Shown: positions 14,502 through 21,113 of the stretch, piece after piece
How positions within the stretch are numbered: the stretch's first letter is position 1
How the letters are laid out: every line of letters begins with the position of its first letter
Assembly (NCBI GenBank): GCA_048201975.1
Contig: DBFBGQ010000137.1
Coordinates: 1 to 24,038, forward strand
DNA: 24,038 bases
Direction: 5' to 3'
DNA from: Egerieenecus sp048201975
GTDB lineage: Bacteria; Bacillota; Clostridia; Christensenellales; Aristaeellaceae
Position numbers and translations under genes: made by a program
The notes under the pieces: model-generated
Seen by the model: only the letters and a program-made list of their open reading frames with translations
Databases searched by the model: none
Told to the model about the DNA's origin: nothing

Positions 14502-15494
14502 ATGAAGCTGCCCGTTGGACGCCTGCCTCACGGCCCCCGCAACCTGATCACCGACGTACCGGGGGTGCGGGTGGGCCATTGTACGGTGGATCGGGAGGAT
14601 TGCCACACGGGCGTCACGGTGATCCTGCCGCCCCCCGCCAATCCCTTTACGGAAAAACTTACCGCCGCCGCTTTCGTATGGAACGGCTTTGGCAAAAGCC
14701 AGGGCTTGATCCAGGTGGAGGAGCTGGGCGCCCTGGAGACGCCCATCGCCCTGACCAATACGCTGAACGTGGGCAAGGTACACGACGCGCTGGTGTCCGT
14801 CATGCTGGACTGGTGCCGCCGGGACGGGGTGAAGCTTACCAGCGTGAACCCGGTGGTGCTGGAGTGCAACGACAGCAGCCTTAGCGATATCGCCCGCCGC
14901 CCGGTGGGGGAGGCAGAGGTGCGCGCCGCCATTGCCGCCGCCGCCGCGGACTTTGCGGAGGGGGACGTGGGCGCGGGCCGGGGAACGGTCTGCTACGGCA
15001 TGAAGGGCGGCATCGGTTCCGCCTCCCGGCTGATGACCCTGGGGGAGGAAACCTTCACCCTGGGGGTGCTGGTGCAGTCCAACTATGGCGCGTCCGCGGA
15101 TTTCCGGTGGGCGGCCCTGCCGGAGGGCCTGGCGGAGTGCGACCGGGGTTCCATCATCATGGTGGTGGCCACGGATCTGCCCCTGAGTCACCGGCAGCTC
15201 AAGCGGGTCATCAAGCGGGCCAGCGTGGGCATGGCCCGGCTGGGATCCTATGTGGGACACGGCAGCGGGGAGATTATGGTGGGCTTCACCACCGCGCCCC
15301 GGACGCCGGCGGGCGCCTTTGAGACCCTGCGGGTGCTCCGGGAGGAGGAAATCAACCTGCCCTTCCGGGCCGTGGGCGAGTGCTGTGAGGAGGCCATCCT
15401 GAAGTCCATGCTCTGCGCCCATGCGGGCGTTGCCCTGGATGGCAGGCCGGTGCCAGCCCTCCGGGAGATGCTGGAGGAACGCAAAGCGCCCTGA
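14502..15494 (+). CDS. P1 family (S58, DmpA/BapA-type) self-processing aminopeptidase
   Basis: N-terminal nucleophile hydrolase of the DmpA/BapA family, whose members remove N-terminal D- or L-amino acids or beta-amino acids from short peptides after autocleavage into two subunits. The 330 residues match. The cleavage site is visible as RGSIIMVVATDLPL: Gly216-Ser217, with Ser217 becoming the new N-terminal nucleophile of the beta subunit. The conserved LVQSNYGA segment (N194) and the N-terminal ITDVPGVRVGH signature are present. ATG at 14502 is preferred, with AGGAG about 12 nt upstream. The in-frame TTG at 14478 overlaps that site and would add eight residues not seen in the family. No signal peptide is visible, so it is cytosolic. 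It is 27 bp from the downstream ATPase gene. True substrate unknown. Confidence 0.9.
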   Translation: MKLPVGRLPHGPRNLITDVPGVRVGHCTVDREDCHTGVTVILPPPANPFTEKLTAAAFVWNGFGKSQGLIQVEELGALETPIALTNTLNVGKVHDALVSVMLDWCRRDGVKLTSVNPVVLECNDSSLSDIARRPVGEAEVRAAIAAAAADFAEGDVGAGRGTVCYGMKGGIGSASRLMTLGEETFTLGVLVQSNYGASADFRWAALPEGLAECDRGSIIMVVATDLPLSHRQLKRVIKRASVGMARLGSYVGHGSGEIMVGFTTAPRTPAGAFETLRVLREEEINLPFRAVGECCEEAILKSMLCAHAGVALDGRPVPALREMLEERKAP

Positions 15495-15521
15495 CGTCCA
15501 TGGAAAGGAGGGGAGAAAACG

Positions 15522-16379
15522 GTGTATCTGGATAGCTTTCTTTTTCCCAGCGAGGATTGGGAGTGGAACGCCAGTCTGGCGGAAAAGCGCACCTGCTTTA
15601 ACACCATGTATCCCCTGGGCGTGCTGTCGGGCATCGGGCTGGAGCGGCTGGACTTTGCCCCCATCACCATTCTGTATGGCGGCAACGGCACGGGCAAAAC
15701 CACCGCGCTGAACGTCATGGCCGCCAAGCTGGGGCTTTTGCGGGATACCCCGGGAAACAGCTCCACCTTCATGGACGCCTATGTGAAGGCCTGCCGGGTC
15801 AACCTGGAGGAGGACGTGCCCCTGCACAGCCGCATGGTGACCAGCGACGACGTGTTCGACTACATGCTCAACCTTCGGGAGATCAACGCGGGCATCGACC
15901 GGGAGCGGGAGGAGCTCTTCCGGGAGCACACCCAAGCCCGGCACACGGTGTTCCAGATGCGCAACCTGGAGGACTATGAGGAGCTGAAAAAGCGCAACAG
16001 CGCCCGGCGCAAAACCCAGTCCGCCTTTGTGCGGGAACAGCTGGGAGGCAACGTGCGGGAGATGTCCAACGGGGAGAGCGCGCTGTTTTACTTCAAGCAG
16101 CGCCTGGAGGAGGACGCGCTGTATCTCCTGGACGAGCCGGAAAACAGCCTGAGCGCCGAAAAGCAGCTGGAACTGGCCGCATACCTGGAGGAATCCGCCC
16201 GGTATGCCGGGTGCCAGCTGGTGATCGCCACCCATTCGCCCTTTCTGCTGGCCATGCAGCGGGTGAAAATCTACGACTTCGATACCCACCCCGTGGAGGT
16301 GCGACGGTGGACGGAGCTGAAGAACGTCCGGGTGTATGCGGATTTCTTCCGGGAGCACGCGGCGGAGTTTGAAACATAA
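15522..16379 (+). CDS. Stand-alone ABC-type AAA family ATPase
   Basis: A 285-residue ATPase of the RecF/SMC-like AAA group found without fused nuclease. Walker A GGNGTGKTT (53-61), signature-like MSNGE (181-185), Walker B LYLLDEPENSLS (200-211) with catalytic Glu205, and switch His238 in THSPF are all visible. The region about 120-170 between them is charged (DREREELFREH, EELKKRNSARRK) and probably a short coiled-coil hairpin. Start is GTG at 15522, with AGGAGG 10 nt upstream; no alternative ATG lies near the family N-terminus. It follows the P1 peptidase by 27 bp and is probably cotranscribed. Relatives are annotated only as predicted ATPases. Unlike OLD-type or toxin-linked ATPases, it has no partner nuclease beside it, so a function cannot be given. 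Confidence 0.85.
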   Translation: MYLDSFLFPSEDWEWNASLAEKRTCFNTMYPLGVLSGIGLERLDFAPITILYGGNGTGKTTALNVMAAKLGLLRDTPGNSSTFMDAYVKACRVNLEEDVPLHSRMVTSDDVFDYMLNLREINAGIDREREELFREHTQARHTVFQMRNLEDYEELKKRNSARRKTQSAFVREQLGGNVREMSNGESALFYFKQRLEEDALYLLDEPENSLSAEKQLELAAYLEESARYAGCQLVIATHSPFLLAMQRVKIYDFDTHPVEVRRWTELKNVRVYADFFREHAAEFET

Positions 16380-16385
16380 GCGAAT

Positions 16386-16428
16386 CATAGAAATGCCGGG
16401 ACGCCCGCAGCGTCCCGGCATTTCTATG
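16386..16428. terminator. Bidirectional terminator between the AAA ATPase and ABC-F genes
   Basis: CATAGAAATGCCGGGACG (16386-16403) is the exact complement of 16411-16428, giving an 18-bp perfect stem with loop CCCGCAG. The GC core TGCCGGGACG is flanked by A-rich and T-rich arms (AGAAA/TTTCT), so either strand ends in a short U-rich tail. It lies 6 bp after one stop and 18 bp before the other stop of convergent genes. Confidence 0.88.
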
Positions 16429-16446
16429 GCGTGAGAGGCGCGCCGT

Positions 16447-18255
16447 TCATGGCTTGGGCGCGCCCTGGGCAGCGGTGATCTCCTCATAGCGCTCCTGCAA
16501 ATACATCCAGCGCTCCATGGCTGCGTCCAGGGCGGCCTGCGCTTCCTCCTGGCGGGCCATGAGCTGGGCGACCTGGGCGTAATCGGAGCTGTTTTCCTCC
16601 AGCTCCTGGGCCAGGCGCGCCAATTCCGCCTCCAGGCCGGCGATGGTCCCCTCGATGGTCTCGAAATCCCGCTGCTCTTTGAAGGTGAAGCGCTTGGGAG
16701 CGGAGCGCTCCCGGGGCGGCTGGGGGGCGGCTTTTTTCTCCGGCCGGGGCGGGGCGGTCCGCGCGGCCCTGTCCGCCAGGTAATCCTCGCAGCCGCCGTT
16801 ATACGGGGTCAGCTCGCCGTCGGAGAGGGCGAAGAGCCGCCGGGTTACCCGGTCCAGGAAGTATCGGTCGTGGCTTACGGCCACCACCGCCCCCTGGAAG
16901 CCGTCCAGGTAATCCTCCAGGACGTTTAGCGTTTCCAGGTCCAGGTCGTTGGTGGGCTCGTCCAACAGCAGCACGTTGGGCGCGGCCATCAGCACGCGCA
17001 GCAGGTACAGCCGGCGCTGTTCGCCGCCGGAAAGGGAGGCCACCCGCTGGTACTGCATGGCGGATGGGAACAGAAATGTCTCCGCCATCTGGGTGGCGGA
17101 CATCTCTCCGTCGGGGGTGTATACCTTCACGGCCACGTCCCGTATGGCGTCGATGACCCGCGCCTCCGGGTCCATGGGCGGGCAATGCTGGGCAAAAACG
17201 CCCAGGCGCACGGTTTCACCCAGCTCCACATGGCCCCGGGTGGGGGCCAGCTCGCCGCTGAGCAGGCGCAGCAGCGTGGTCTTTCCAGCGCCGTTGTCCC
17301 CCACGATTCCCACCCGGTCGTCCCGCAGCAGGGTGTAGGAGAAGTCCCGTATCAGCGTCCGCCCACCCAGCTCGCAGCCCAGGTGCTGGCAGGCGAGAAT
17401 CTTTTTCCCCAGGCGGCTGGCGGCGCTCCTGATCTCCAGCCGGGCTTCCGGGGGCGCCTCCCGGACGTTCTCCTGCAGGGCTTCAAAGCGGTCGATGCGG
17501 CCTTTGGCCTTGGTGCTGCGGGCACGGGCGCCCCGTTGAATCCAGCTCAGCTCCGTGCGGTAGAGGCTGCGCTGCTTGCGCAGGGTGGCCGCGGCCATCT
17601 CCTCCCGCTGGGCGCGCTCCTCCAGGTAGCCCGCGTAGTCCGTCTGATAGGTCTGCACCCCGCCGCCGTCCACCTGGAAAATGCGCCCGAACACCCGCTG
17701 GAGCAGGTAGCGGTCATGGGTGACGCACAGCAGCGTGCCCCGGTAGCGGATCAGCTGCTCCTCCAGCCAGGCGGCGGTTTCCAGGTCGATATGGTTGGTG
17801 GGCTCATCCAGCAGCAGAACCTCCGCGGGCCGGCAGAGCACCCCTGCCAGAGCGGCCCGCATGCGCTGGCCGCCCGAGAGGGTGGAAACCCGCTGCTGGA
17901 AGTCCGTGAACCCCAGCTGGGAAAGGAGGGTCTGCGCCTCATAGGCTGCGGCTTCCCGCTCCTGGGGCGATTCTGCGGGGAGGTAAGCAAGCGCCGCCTG
18001 GGTGACGGTGGCCTCCGGGTCCATGGCGGGAGTCTGGGGCAGATAGGCCACGGTGAGCCCCCGCTTGCGGGAGACCTCGCCCTGGTCCGGCTCCTCCACG
18101 CCCGCCAGCAGGCGCAGCAGGGTGGATTTGCCCGCCCCGTTGCGCCCCACGATGCCGATTTTCTCCCCCTCGGAAACCGTGAGGCTCACATGGGTCAATA
18201 GCTCCTTTTCACTGTAATGCAGGGAAAGGTCCGTCAGCGTAAACGCGCTTGCCAT
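16447..18255 (-). CDS. ABC-F family ATPase, Uup-like
   Basis: Soluble tandem-ABC protein of the translation-associated ABC-F class; it has no membrane segments. In 602 residues: ABC1 with Walker A GRNGAGKS (37-44), LSGGQ (126-130) and LLLDEPTNH (147-155). A helical linker of about 205-285, rich in Arg and Lys (WIQRGARARSTKAKGRIDR), is the P-site tRNA interaction motif region. ABC2 has Walker A GDNGAGKT (319-326), LSGGE (408-412) and LLLDEPTND (429-437). A Pro/Lys-rich hinge leads to a C-terminal coiled coil (about 523-595) starting FTFKEQRDFETIE, which is diagnostic of Uup/YfmR-like members. ATG at 18255 follows AGGAGG. Antibiotic-resistance ABC-F proteins exist, but the Uup-type tail argues for a housekeeping ribosome-rescue role. 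It is 26 bp downstream of cwlJ. Confidence 0.92.
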   Translation of the reverse strand: MASAFTLTDLSLHYSEKELLTHVSLTVSEGEKIGIVGRNGAGKSTLLRLLAGVEEPDQGEVSRKRGLTVAYLPQTPAMDPEATVTQAALAYLPAESPQEREAAAYEAQTLLSQLGFTDFQQRVSTLSGGQRMRAALAGVLCRPAEVLLLDEPTNHIDLETAAWLEEQLIRYRGTLLCVTHDRYLLQRVFGRIFQVDGGGVQTYQTDYAGYLEERAQREEMAAATLRKQRSLYRTELSWIQRGARARSTKAKGRIDRFEALQENVREAPPEARLEIRSAASRLGKKILACQHLGCELGGRTLIRDFSYTLLRDDRVGIVGDNGAGKTTLLRLLSGELAPTRGHVELGETVRLGVFAQHCPPMDPEARVIDAIRDVAVKVYTPDGEMSATQMAETFLFPSAMQYQRVASLSGGEQRRLYLLRVLMAAPNVLLLDEPTNDLDLETLNVLEDYLDGFQGAVVAVSHDRYFLDRVTRRLFALSDGELTPYNGGCEDYLADRAARTAPPRPEKKAAPQPPRERSAPKRFTFKEQRDFETIEGTIAGLEAELARLAQELEENSSDYAQVAQLMARQEEAQAALDAAMERWMYLQERYEEITAAQGAPKP

Positions 18256-18281
18256 AGTTCCTCCTGTGTATCATGCGCCGC

Positions 18282-18710
18282 TCAGGTCTGCGCGTAGGAC
18301 GGCGCGGGATTGTAAAAGCAGTGGTCCCCTATGCGAAGGACAAAGTATCCCACCGAGGAAGGAAAGCTGTTGCGGCAGGTGTCCGAATAAGGGTTGTAGA
18401 ACCACAGGGCCTCGCCCAGGTTGGTCAGCCGGTTGCCGGCAATGGCCCAGTTGGCGATGTCATAATGGATCTGGGTGGGATTCATATTATAGATGTTTTG
18501 CAGGTTCACCTCTCCGCCCAGCTCCGTTCGAGCGCAGTTGAATTGCCCCGACTGATAGATTACGTCCCGCAGGGTGTTGTAGCGGCCGTACTCGCCGTAA
18601 TCGATGCGCACCCGGTTCATCACCACGCTGGCAACGGCGCGCATGCCGTTGTCTCCCTCGCCCCCGGCCTCGCATTGGATCAGCCGGGCAAACAGCTCCA
18701 GGTCGGACAT
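18282..18710 (-). CDS. cwlJ: CwlJ/SleB-family spore cortex-lytic cell wall hydrolase
   Basis: Hydrolase_2 domain protein acting on peptidoglycan, in relatives on the muramic-delta-lactam cortex during germination. At 142 residues it equals Bacillus CwlJ and, like it, has no signal peptide and no peptidoglycan-binding domain, unlike SleB. The predicted catalytic Glu14 lies in RLIQCEAGGEGDNGM, and VASVVMNRVR and ALWFYNP...HCFYNP are conserved family segments. CwlJ normally sits in the spore coat and depends on GerQ, which is not in this window. ATG at 18710 has GGAGG and GAGG elements upstream. The gene lies after mbl but behind the mbl terminator, so it should have its own promoter, possibly for a mother-cell sigma factor. 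The alternative is a vegetative SleB-like hydrolase. Confidence 0.88.
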   Translation of the reverse strand: MSDLELFARLIQCEAGGEGDNGMRAVASVVMNRVRIDYGEYGRYNTLRDVIYQSGQFNCARTELGGEVNLQNIYNMNPTQIHYDIANWAIAGNRLTNLGEALWFYNPYSDTCRNSFPSSVGYFVLRIGDHCFYNPAPSYAQT

Positions 18711-18737
18711 CGTCGCCTCGCCTCCTCTTTTTGTTCC

Positions 18738-18745
18738 AGCATATG
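18738..18745 (-). promoter_or_regulatory. Possible mother-cell sigma-factor -10 element for cwlJ
   Basis: Minus strand CATATGCT fits the CATAnnnT -10 pattern of sigma-E/sigma-K promoters and lies about 28 bp before the cwlJ start. No clear -35 was seen at the expected distance, so this rests on the -10 match and on the gene's expected sporulation role. Confidence 0.25.
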
Positions 18746-18775
18746 CGAAGCGCGGGAGGCTTCATGCGCCGGGGC

Positions 18776-18804
18776 AAAGAAAAAGCGGCGGGGCCGTGCC
18801 CGCC
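18776..18804 (-). terminator. Rho-independent terminator after mbl
   Basis: Minus strand GGCGGG (18804-18799), loop CACGGC, CCCGCC (18792-18787), then GC and TTTTTCTTT. It lies about 47 bp downstream of the mbl stop and separates mbl from cwlJ. Confidence 0.8.
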
Positions 18805-18850
18805 GGGGCAGCGTCTCCGCCCGGCCGGCCGTCCCGCCGGGGGGCGCCGC

Positions 18851-19867
18851 TTACCGCCTGCGGCCGTTGCCCAGCAAGTGCCGCATGGCGCTGTATTCCT
18901 CCAGGGCGCGGCCGCAGCCCATGACCACGCAGGTCTGGGGATCGTCGGCCACGCCGCAGGGAATCTTCATCACTGCGTAGACGGCTTCGCACAGGCCGGT
19001 AAGGGCCGCCGCGCCGCCGGTGAACACGATGCCGTCGTTGAAAATGTCGGAGGCCAGCTGGGGCGGCGTGCGCTCAATAACCGCCTGAATGGCCTCGATG
19101 AGCTCGCCCACGGGATCCTTCAGGGCCTCGTAAATCTCGGTGGAGGAAACCTTCAGTGTCTTGGGCAGGCCGGTGATCAGGTTGCGGCCGGTGACCTCCA
19201 TGGCGATTTCCTCCAGGCGGGGCACGGCGCTGCCGATGTTGATTTTCAGCTCCTCCGCCGTGCGCTCGCCAATGAGCAGGTTATACTTCTTGCGCAGGTG
19301 GCGGATGATGGCGTCGTCAAAGTAATCCCCGCCGATGGGCACACAGCTGGATACCGTCACCTGGCCCAGGGAAAGTACCGCGATGTCCGTCACGCCGGCG
19401 CCCATGTCCACAATCAGCGTGCCGTAGGCCTCCTCAAACTGCAGCCCCGCGCCCAGGGCGGCGGCGATGGGGCGGTCCAGCAGCTGGGTGCGGCGCATCC
19501 CCGCGTCAAACATGATGCTGATGATGGAACGCTTCTCCACCTCGTTGACGCCGCTGGGCACGGAGATCACCGCCCGGGGCCGGGAAAACAGATGCCGCCC
19601 GATGACGTGCATGGTGAAGTATTTCAGCAGCGTATTGGTCAGGTCAAAGTCCGTCACCGTGCCCTGGCGCAGGGGCCGGATGGCCAGCACGTTGCCGGGT
19701 GTGCGGCCGATCATGCGGTAGGCGTCGCTGCCCACCGCCAGGATCTTCTTGCTGTCCCGCTCGATGGCCACCACCGCGGGCTCCCGCAGCACGATGCCCT
19801 TGCCTTTCATATAAAAGAGCACGTTGGAGGTGCCCAGATCAATGCCGATGTCGTTGACTGCAGCCAC
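18851..19867 (-). CDS. mbl: Rod-shape determining actin homologue, MreB/Mbl type
   Basis: Membrane-associated actin-like ATPase that guides lateral wall synthesis. The 338 residues match. The phosphate-1 loop DIGIDLGTSN (6-15), connecting segment RPLRQGTVTDFD, VPSGVNEVEKR, phosphate-2 loop VDMGAGVTDIAV and adenosine motif FTGGAAAL follow the MreB order. Its place directly downstream of spoIIID is the Bacillus spoIIID-mbl arrangement, so Mbl is preferred over MreB, whose usual neighbours are mreCD. The start is GTG at 19867, which puts residues just ahead of the family N-terminus; the upstream site GGGGAAGG is moderate. It has its own promoter at 19913-19941 and a terminator, so it can be expressed independently of sporulation. 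Confidence 0.93.
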   Translation of the reverse strand: MAAVNDIGIDLGTSNVLFYMKGKGIVLREPAVVAIERDSKKILAVGSDAYRMIGRTPGNVLAIRPLRQGTVTDFDLTNTLLKYFTMHVIGRHLFSRPRAVISVPSGVNEVEKRSIISIMFDAGMRRTQLLDRPIAAALGAGLQFEEAYGTLIVDMGAGVTDIAVLSLGQVTVSSCVPIGGDYFDDAIIRHLRKKYNLLIGERTAEELKINIGSAVPRLEEIAMEVTGRNLITGLPKTLKVSSTEIYEALKDPVGELIEAIQAVIERTPPQLASDIFNDGIVFTGGAAALTGLCEAVYAVMKIPCGVADDPQTCVVMGCGRALEEYSAMRHLLGNGRRR

Positions 19868-19912
19868 GTAACCTTCCCCTTTGCCTCATCGAAAACTTAG
19901 TATATCAAACCT

Positions 19913-19941
19913 ATTATAGCATGATCGCAACGCAAAGTAAA
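19913..19941 (-). promoter_or_regulatory. Vegetative promoter of mbl
   Basis: Minus strand TTTACT (19941-19936), 17-bp spacer ending TGC, TATAAT (19918-19913). The consensus -10 is preceded by TGn (extended -10). The -35 directly abuts the spoIIID stop codon. A second -10-like TATACT at 19904-19899 lacks a -35. Confidence 0.82.
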
Positions 19942-20265
19942 CTACTGCCGCGCCGCACGGGCCGATTCCTCTTTGGCGCGGGCCTGCTGGAACTTTCTGC
20001 GGGTGGCCGCGCCGCCCCGCAGGTGGCGCACGGCCTTGTTGTACTGCAAAAGCAGCGCCACCTGCCGGGCCATCTCCTGGTGGAGTTGAGGCAGGCGCTG
20101 GTGCATGTCCTTGTGCACCGAGGATTTGGAGAGTCCGAAGGCCTTGGCCGCCTGGCGGACGGTGGCGTGATGCTCCAGCATGTACGCGGCGATGCGCAGG
20201 CAGCGCTGGGCCAGGTCGGGGGGAATGGTTTCCCGGCCGGCCGGCAGGCGCTTATCCTTTCTCAT
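19942..20265 (-). CDS. spoIIID: SpoIIID, sporulation transcription factor
   Basis: Small DNA-binding regulator of the mother-cell programme that modifies sigma-E dependent transcription. The 107 residues exceed Bacillus SpoIIID (93), because of about 12 extra N-terminal residues (MRKDKRLPAGRET) and a basic tail. The helix-turn-helix TVRQAAKAFGLSKSSVHKDM (about 35-55) and the conserved QRLPQLH and YNKAVRHLRGGAATRRKF segments are clear. The basic C-terminal part makes minor-groove contacts in Bacillus. ATG at 20265 is preceded by GGAGGGGGG inside a stable hairpin (20275-20310), which would hinder ribosome access in transcripts coming from truA. It lies between truA and mbl on the same strand. 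I found no convincing sigma-E promoter. Confidence 0.94.
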   Translation of the reverse strand: MRKDKRLPAGRETIPPDLAQRCLRIAAYMLEHHATVRQAAKAFGLSKSSVHKDMHQRLPQLHQEMARQVALLLQYNKAVRHLRGGAATRRKFQQARAKEESARAARQ

Positions 20266-20274
20266 GAAAAAGAT

Positions 20275-20310
20275 CCCCCCTCCAAGGTTTGTACCACCTT
20301 ATGAGGGGGG
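20275..20310 (-). promoter_or_regulatory. Strong hairpin between truA and spoIIID: terminator and/or ribosome-site sequestering element
   Basis: CCCCCCTC (20275-20282) is complementary to GAGGGGGG (20303-20310), and inside it AAGGT (20284-20288) pairs with ACCTT (20296-20300) around a 7-nt loop. In the minus-strand RNA the downstream arm is the spoIIID ribosome binding site (GGAGGGGGG), followed by ATCTTTTTC and the ATG. The element therefore looks like the terminator of the ecfA1-truA operon (it begins 20 bp after the truA stop, with a U-rich tail), while also masking translation start of spoIIID in any read-through RNA. Confidence 0.75.
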
Positions 20311-20330
20311 AGCAGGGAAAAGAACGGGAA

Positions 20331-21113
20331 TTATTCCTGGTGCCAGCGGATGGCCGCAGGGTCGCGGAAGGCGGCCTCGGGGTAGTCCACCCGGGTCAGC
20401 TCCAGGCCGCAGGCGGGAGCGGTGACTCCCAGGGCCAGCCGGTCGCCGGTGGCCAGGGCGCGGGTGAAGGCGTCCGCCTCCCGGCGTCCCAGGCCGATCT
20501 CGATCAGCGTACCGGCGATGATGCGCACCATGTTGTACAGGAAGGCGTCTCCCTCCACCGTTAGGGTGATGTCGTCGCCGGCGCGGATCACCTGCGCCAG
20601 GGTGAGATTTCGCACGGTGGTTTTCGCGGAGCCTCCCGAGGCCTGAAAGGCGGCGAAGTCGTGCCGGCCCAGCAGGGTTTGGGCGGCGCGGTGCATGGCC
20701 GCGTCGTCCAGGGGCAGGGGAACATGGGCGCACAGGTTGCGCCGCAGGGCGCTGCCGTGGCGGCTGTTGCATATGCGGTAGGTATAGCGCTTGCCGCAGG
20801 TGAGAAAGCGGGCATGGAAGGCGGGGGGCACCTGCCGCCCGCTGTGCACGCGGATATCCCGGGGGAGCATGGTGTTGAGCACAAAGGGATACTTCTCCGG
20901 GGGAATGGAGCTGTCCGTGTCAAAGTGAAAGGCCTGCCCCAGGGCGTGTACCCCCGCGTCGGTGCGGCTGGCGCCGGTGATGGCCGACGGCGCGCCGGTG
21001 GCTCGGGCCAGCGCCTCCTCCAGCACCTGCTGCACCGCCAGGCCGTTGAGCTGCCGTTGCCAGCCCGCATAGGCGGTGCCATCGTACTCCACGGTGCAGA
21101 GGATGCGCCTCAT
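20331..21113 (-). CDS. truA: tRNA pseudouridine synthase A (TruA)
   Basis: Converts uridines 38-40 of the tRNA anticodon stem-loop to pseudouridine. The 260 residues are normal for the family. The N-terminus MRRILCTVEYDGTAYAGWQRQ is typical. Catalytic Asp52 is in GASRTDAGVHALGQ, and later segments such as DFAAFQASG and DAFLYNMVRIIAGTLIEIG, which help bind tRNA, are conserved. ATG at 21113 overlaps the ecfT stop by 4 bp (ATGA) with GGAGG about 9 nt upstream. An in-frame extension reaching 21236 lies inside ecfT and is not translated in relatives. It is last in the operon. In many Firmicutes truA is followed by rplM-rpsI; here it is followed by spoIIID. Confidence 0.96.
   Translation of the reverse strand: MRRILCTVEYDGTAYAGWQRQLNGLAVQQVLEEALARATGAPSAITGASRTDAGVHALGQAFHFDTDSSIPPEKYPFVLNTMLPRDIRVHSGRQVPPAFHARFLTCGKRYTYRICNSRHGSALRRNLCAHVPLPLDDAAMHRAAQTLLGRHDFAAFQASGGSAKTTVRNLTLAQVIRAGDDITLTVEGDAFLYNMVRIIAGTLIEIGLGRREADAFTRALATGDRLALGVTAPACGLELTRVDYPEAAFRDPAAIRWHQE

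Noticed and set aside
14340..16487. Minus-strand open frame of 715 codons opposite the P1 peptidase and ATPase
   Set aside because: Length is striking, but it spans two real genes and a terminator on the other strand, has Gly/His/Gln-rich composition and shows no recognisable domain. Codon bias explains it.
16447..18255. ABC-F protein as an antibiotic-resistance determinant
   Set aside because: The C-terminal Uup-like coiled coil and the housekeeping context point to a general translation factor; no leader attenuator typical of inducible resistance genes was seen upstream.
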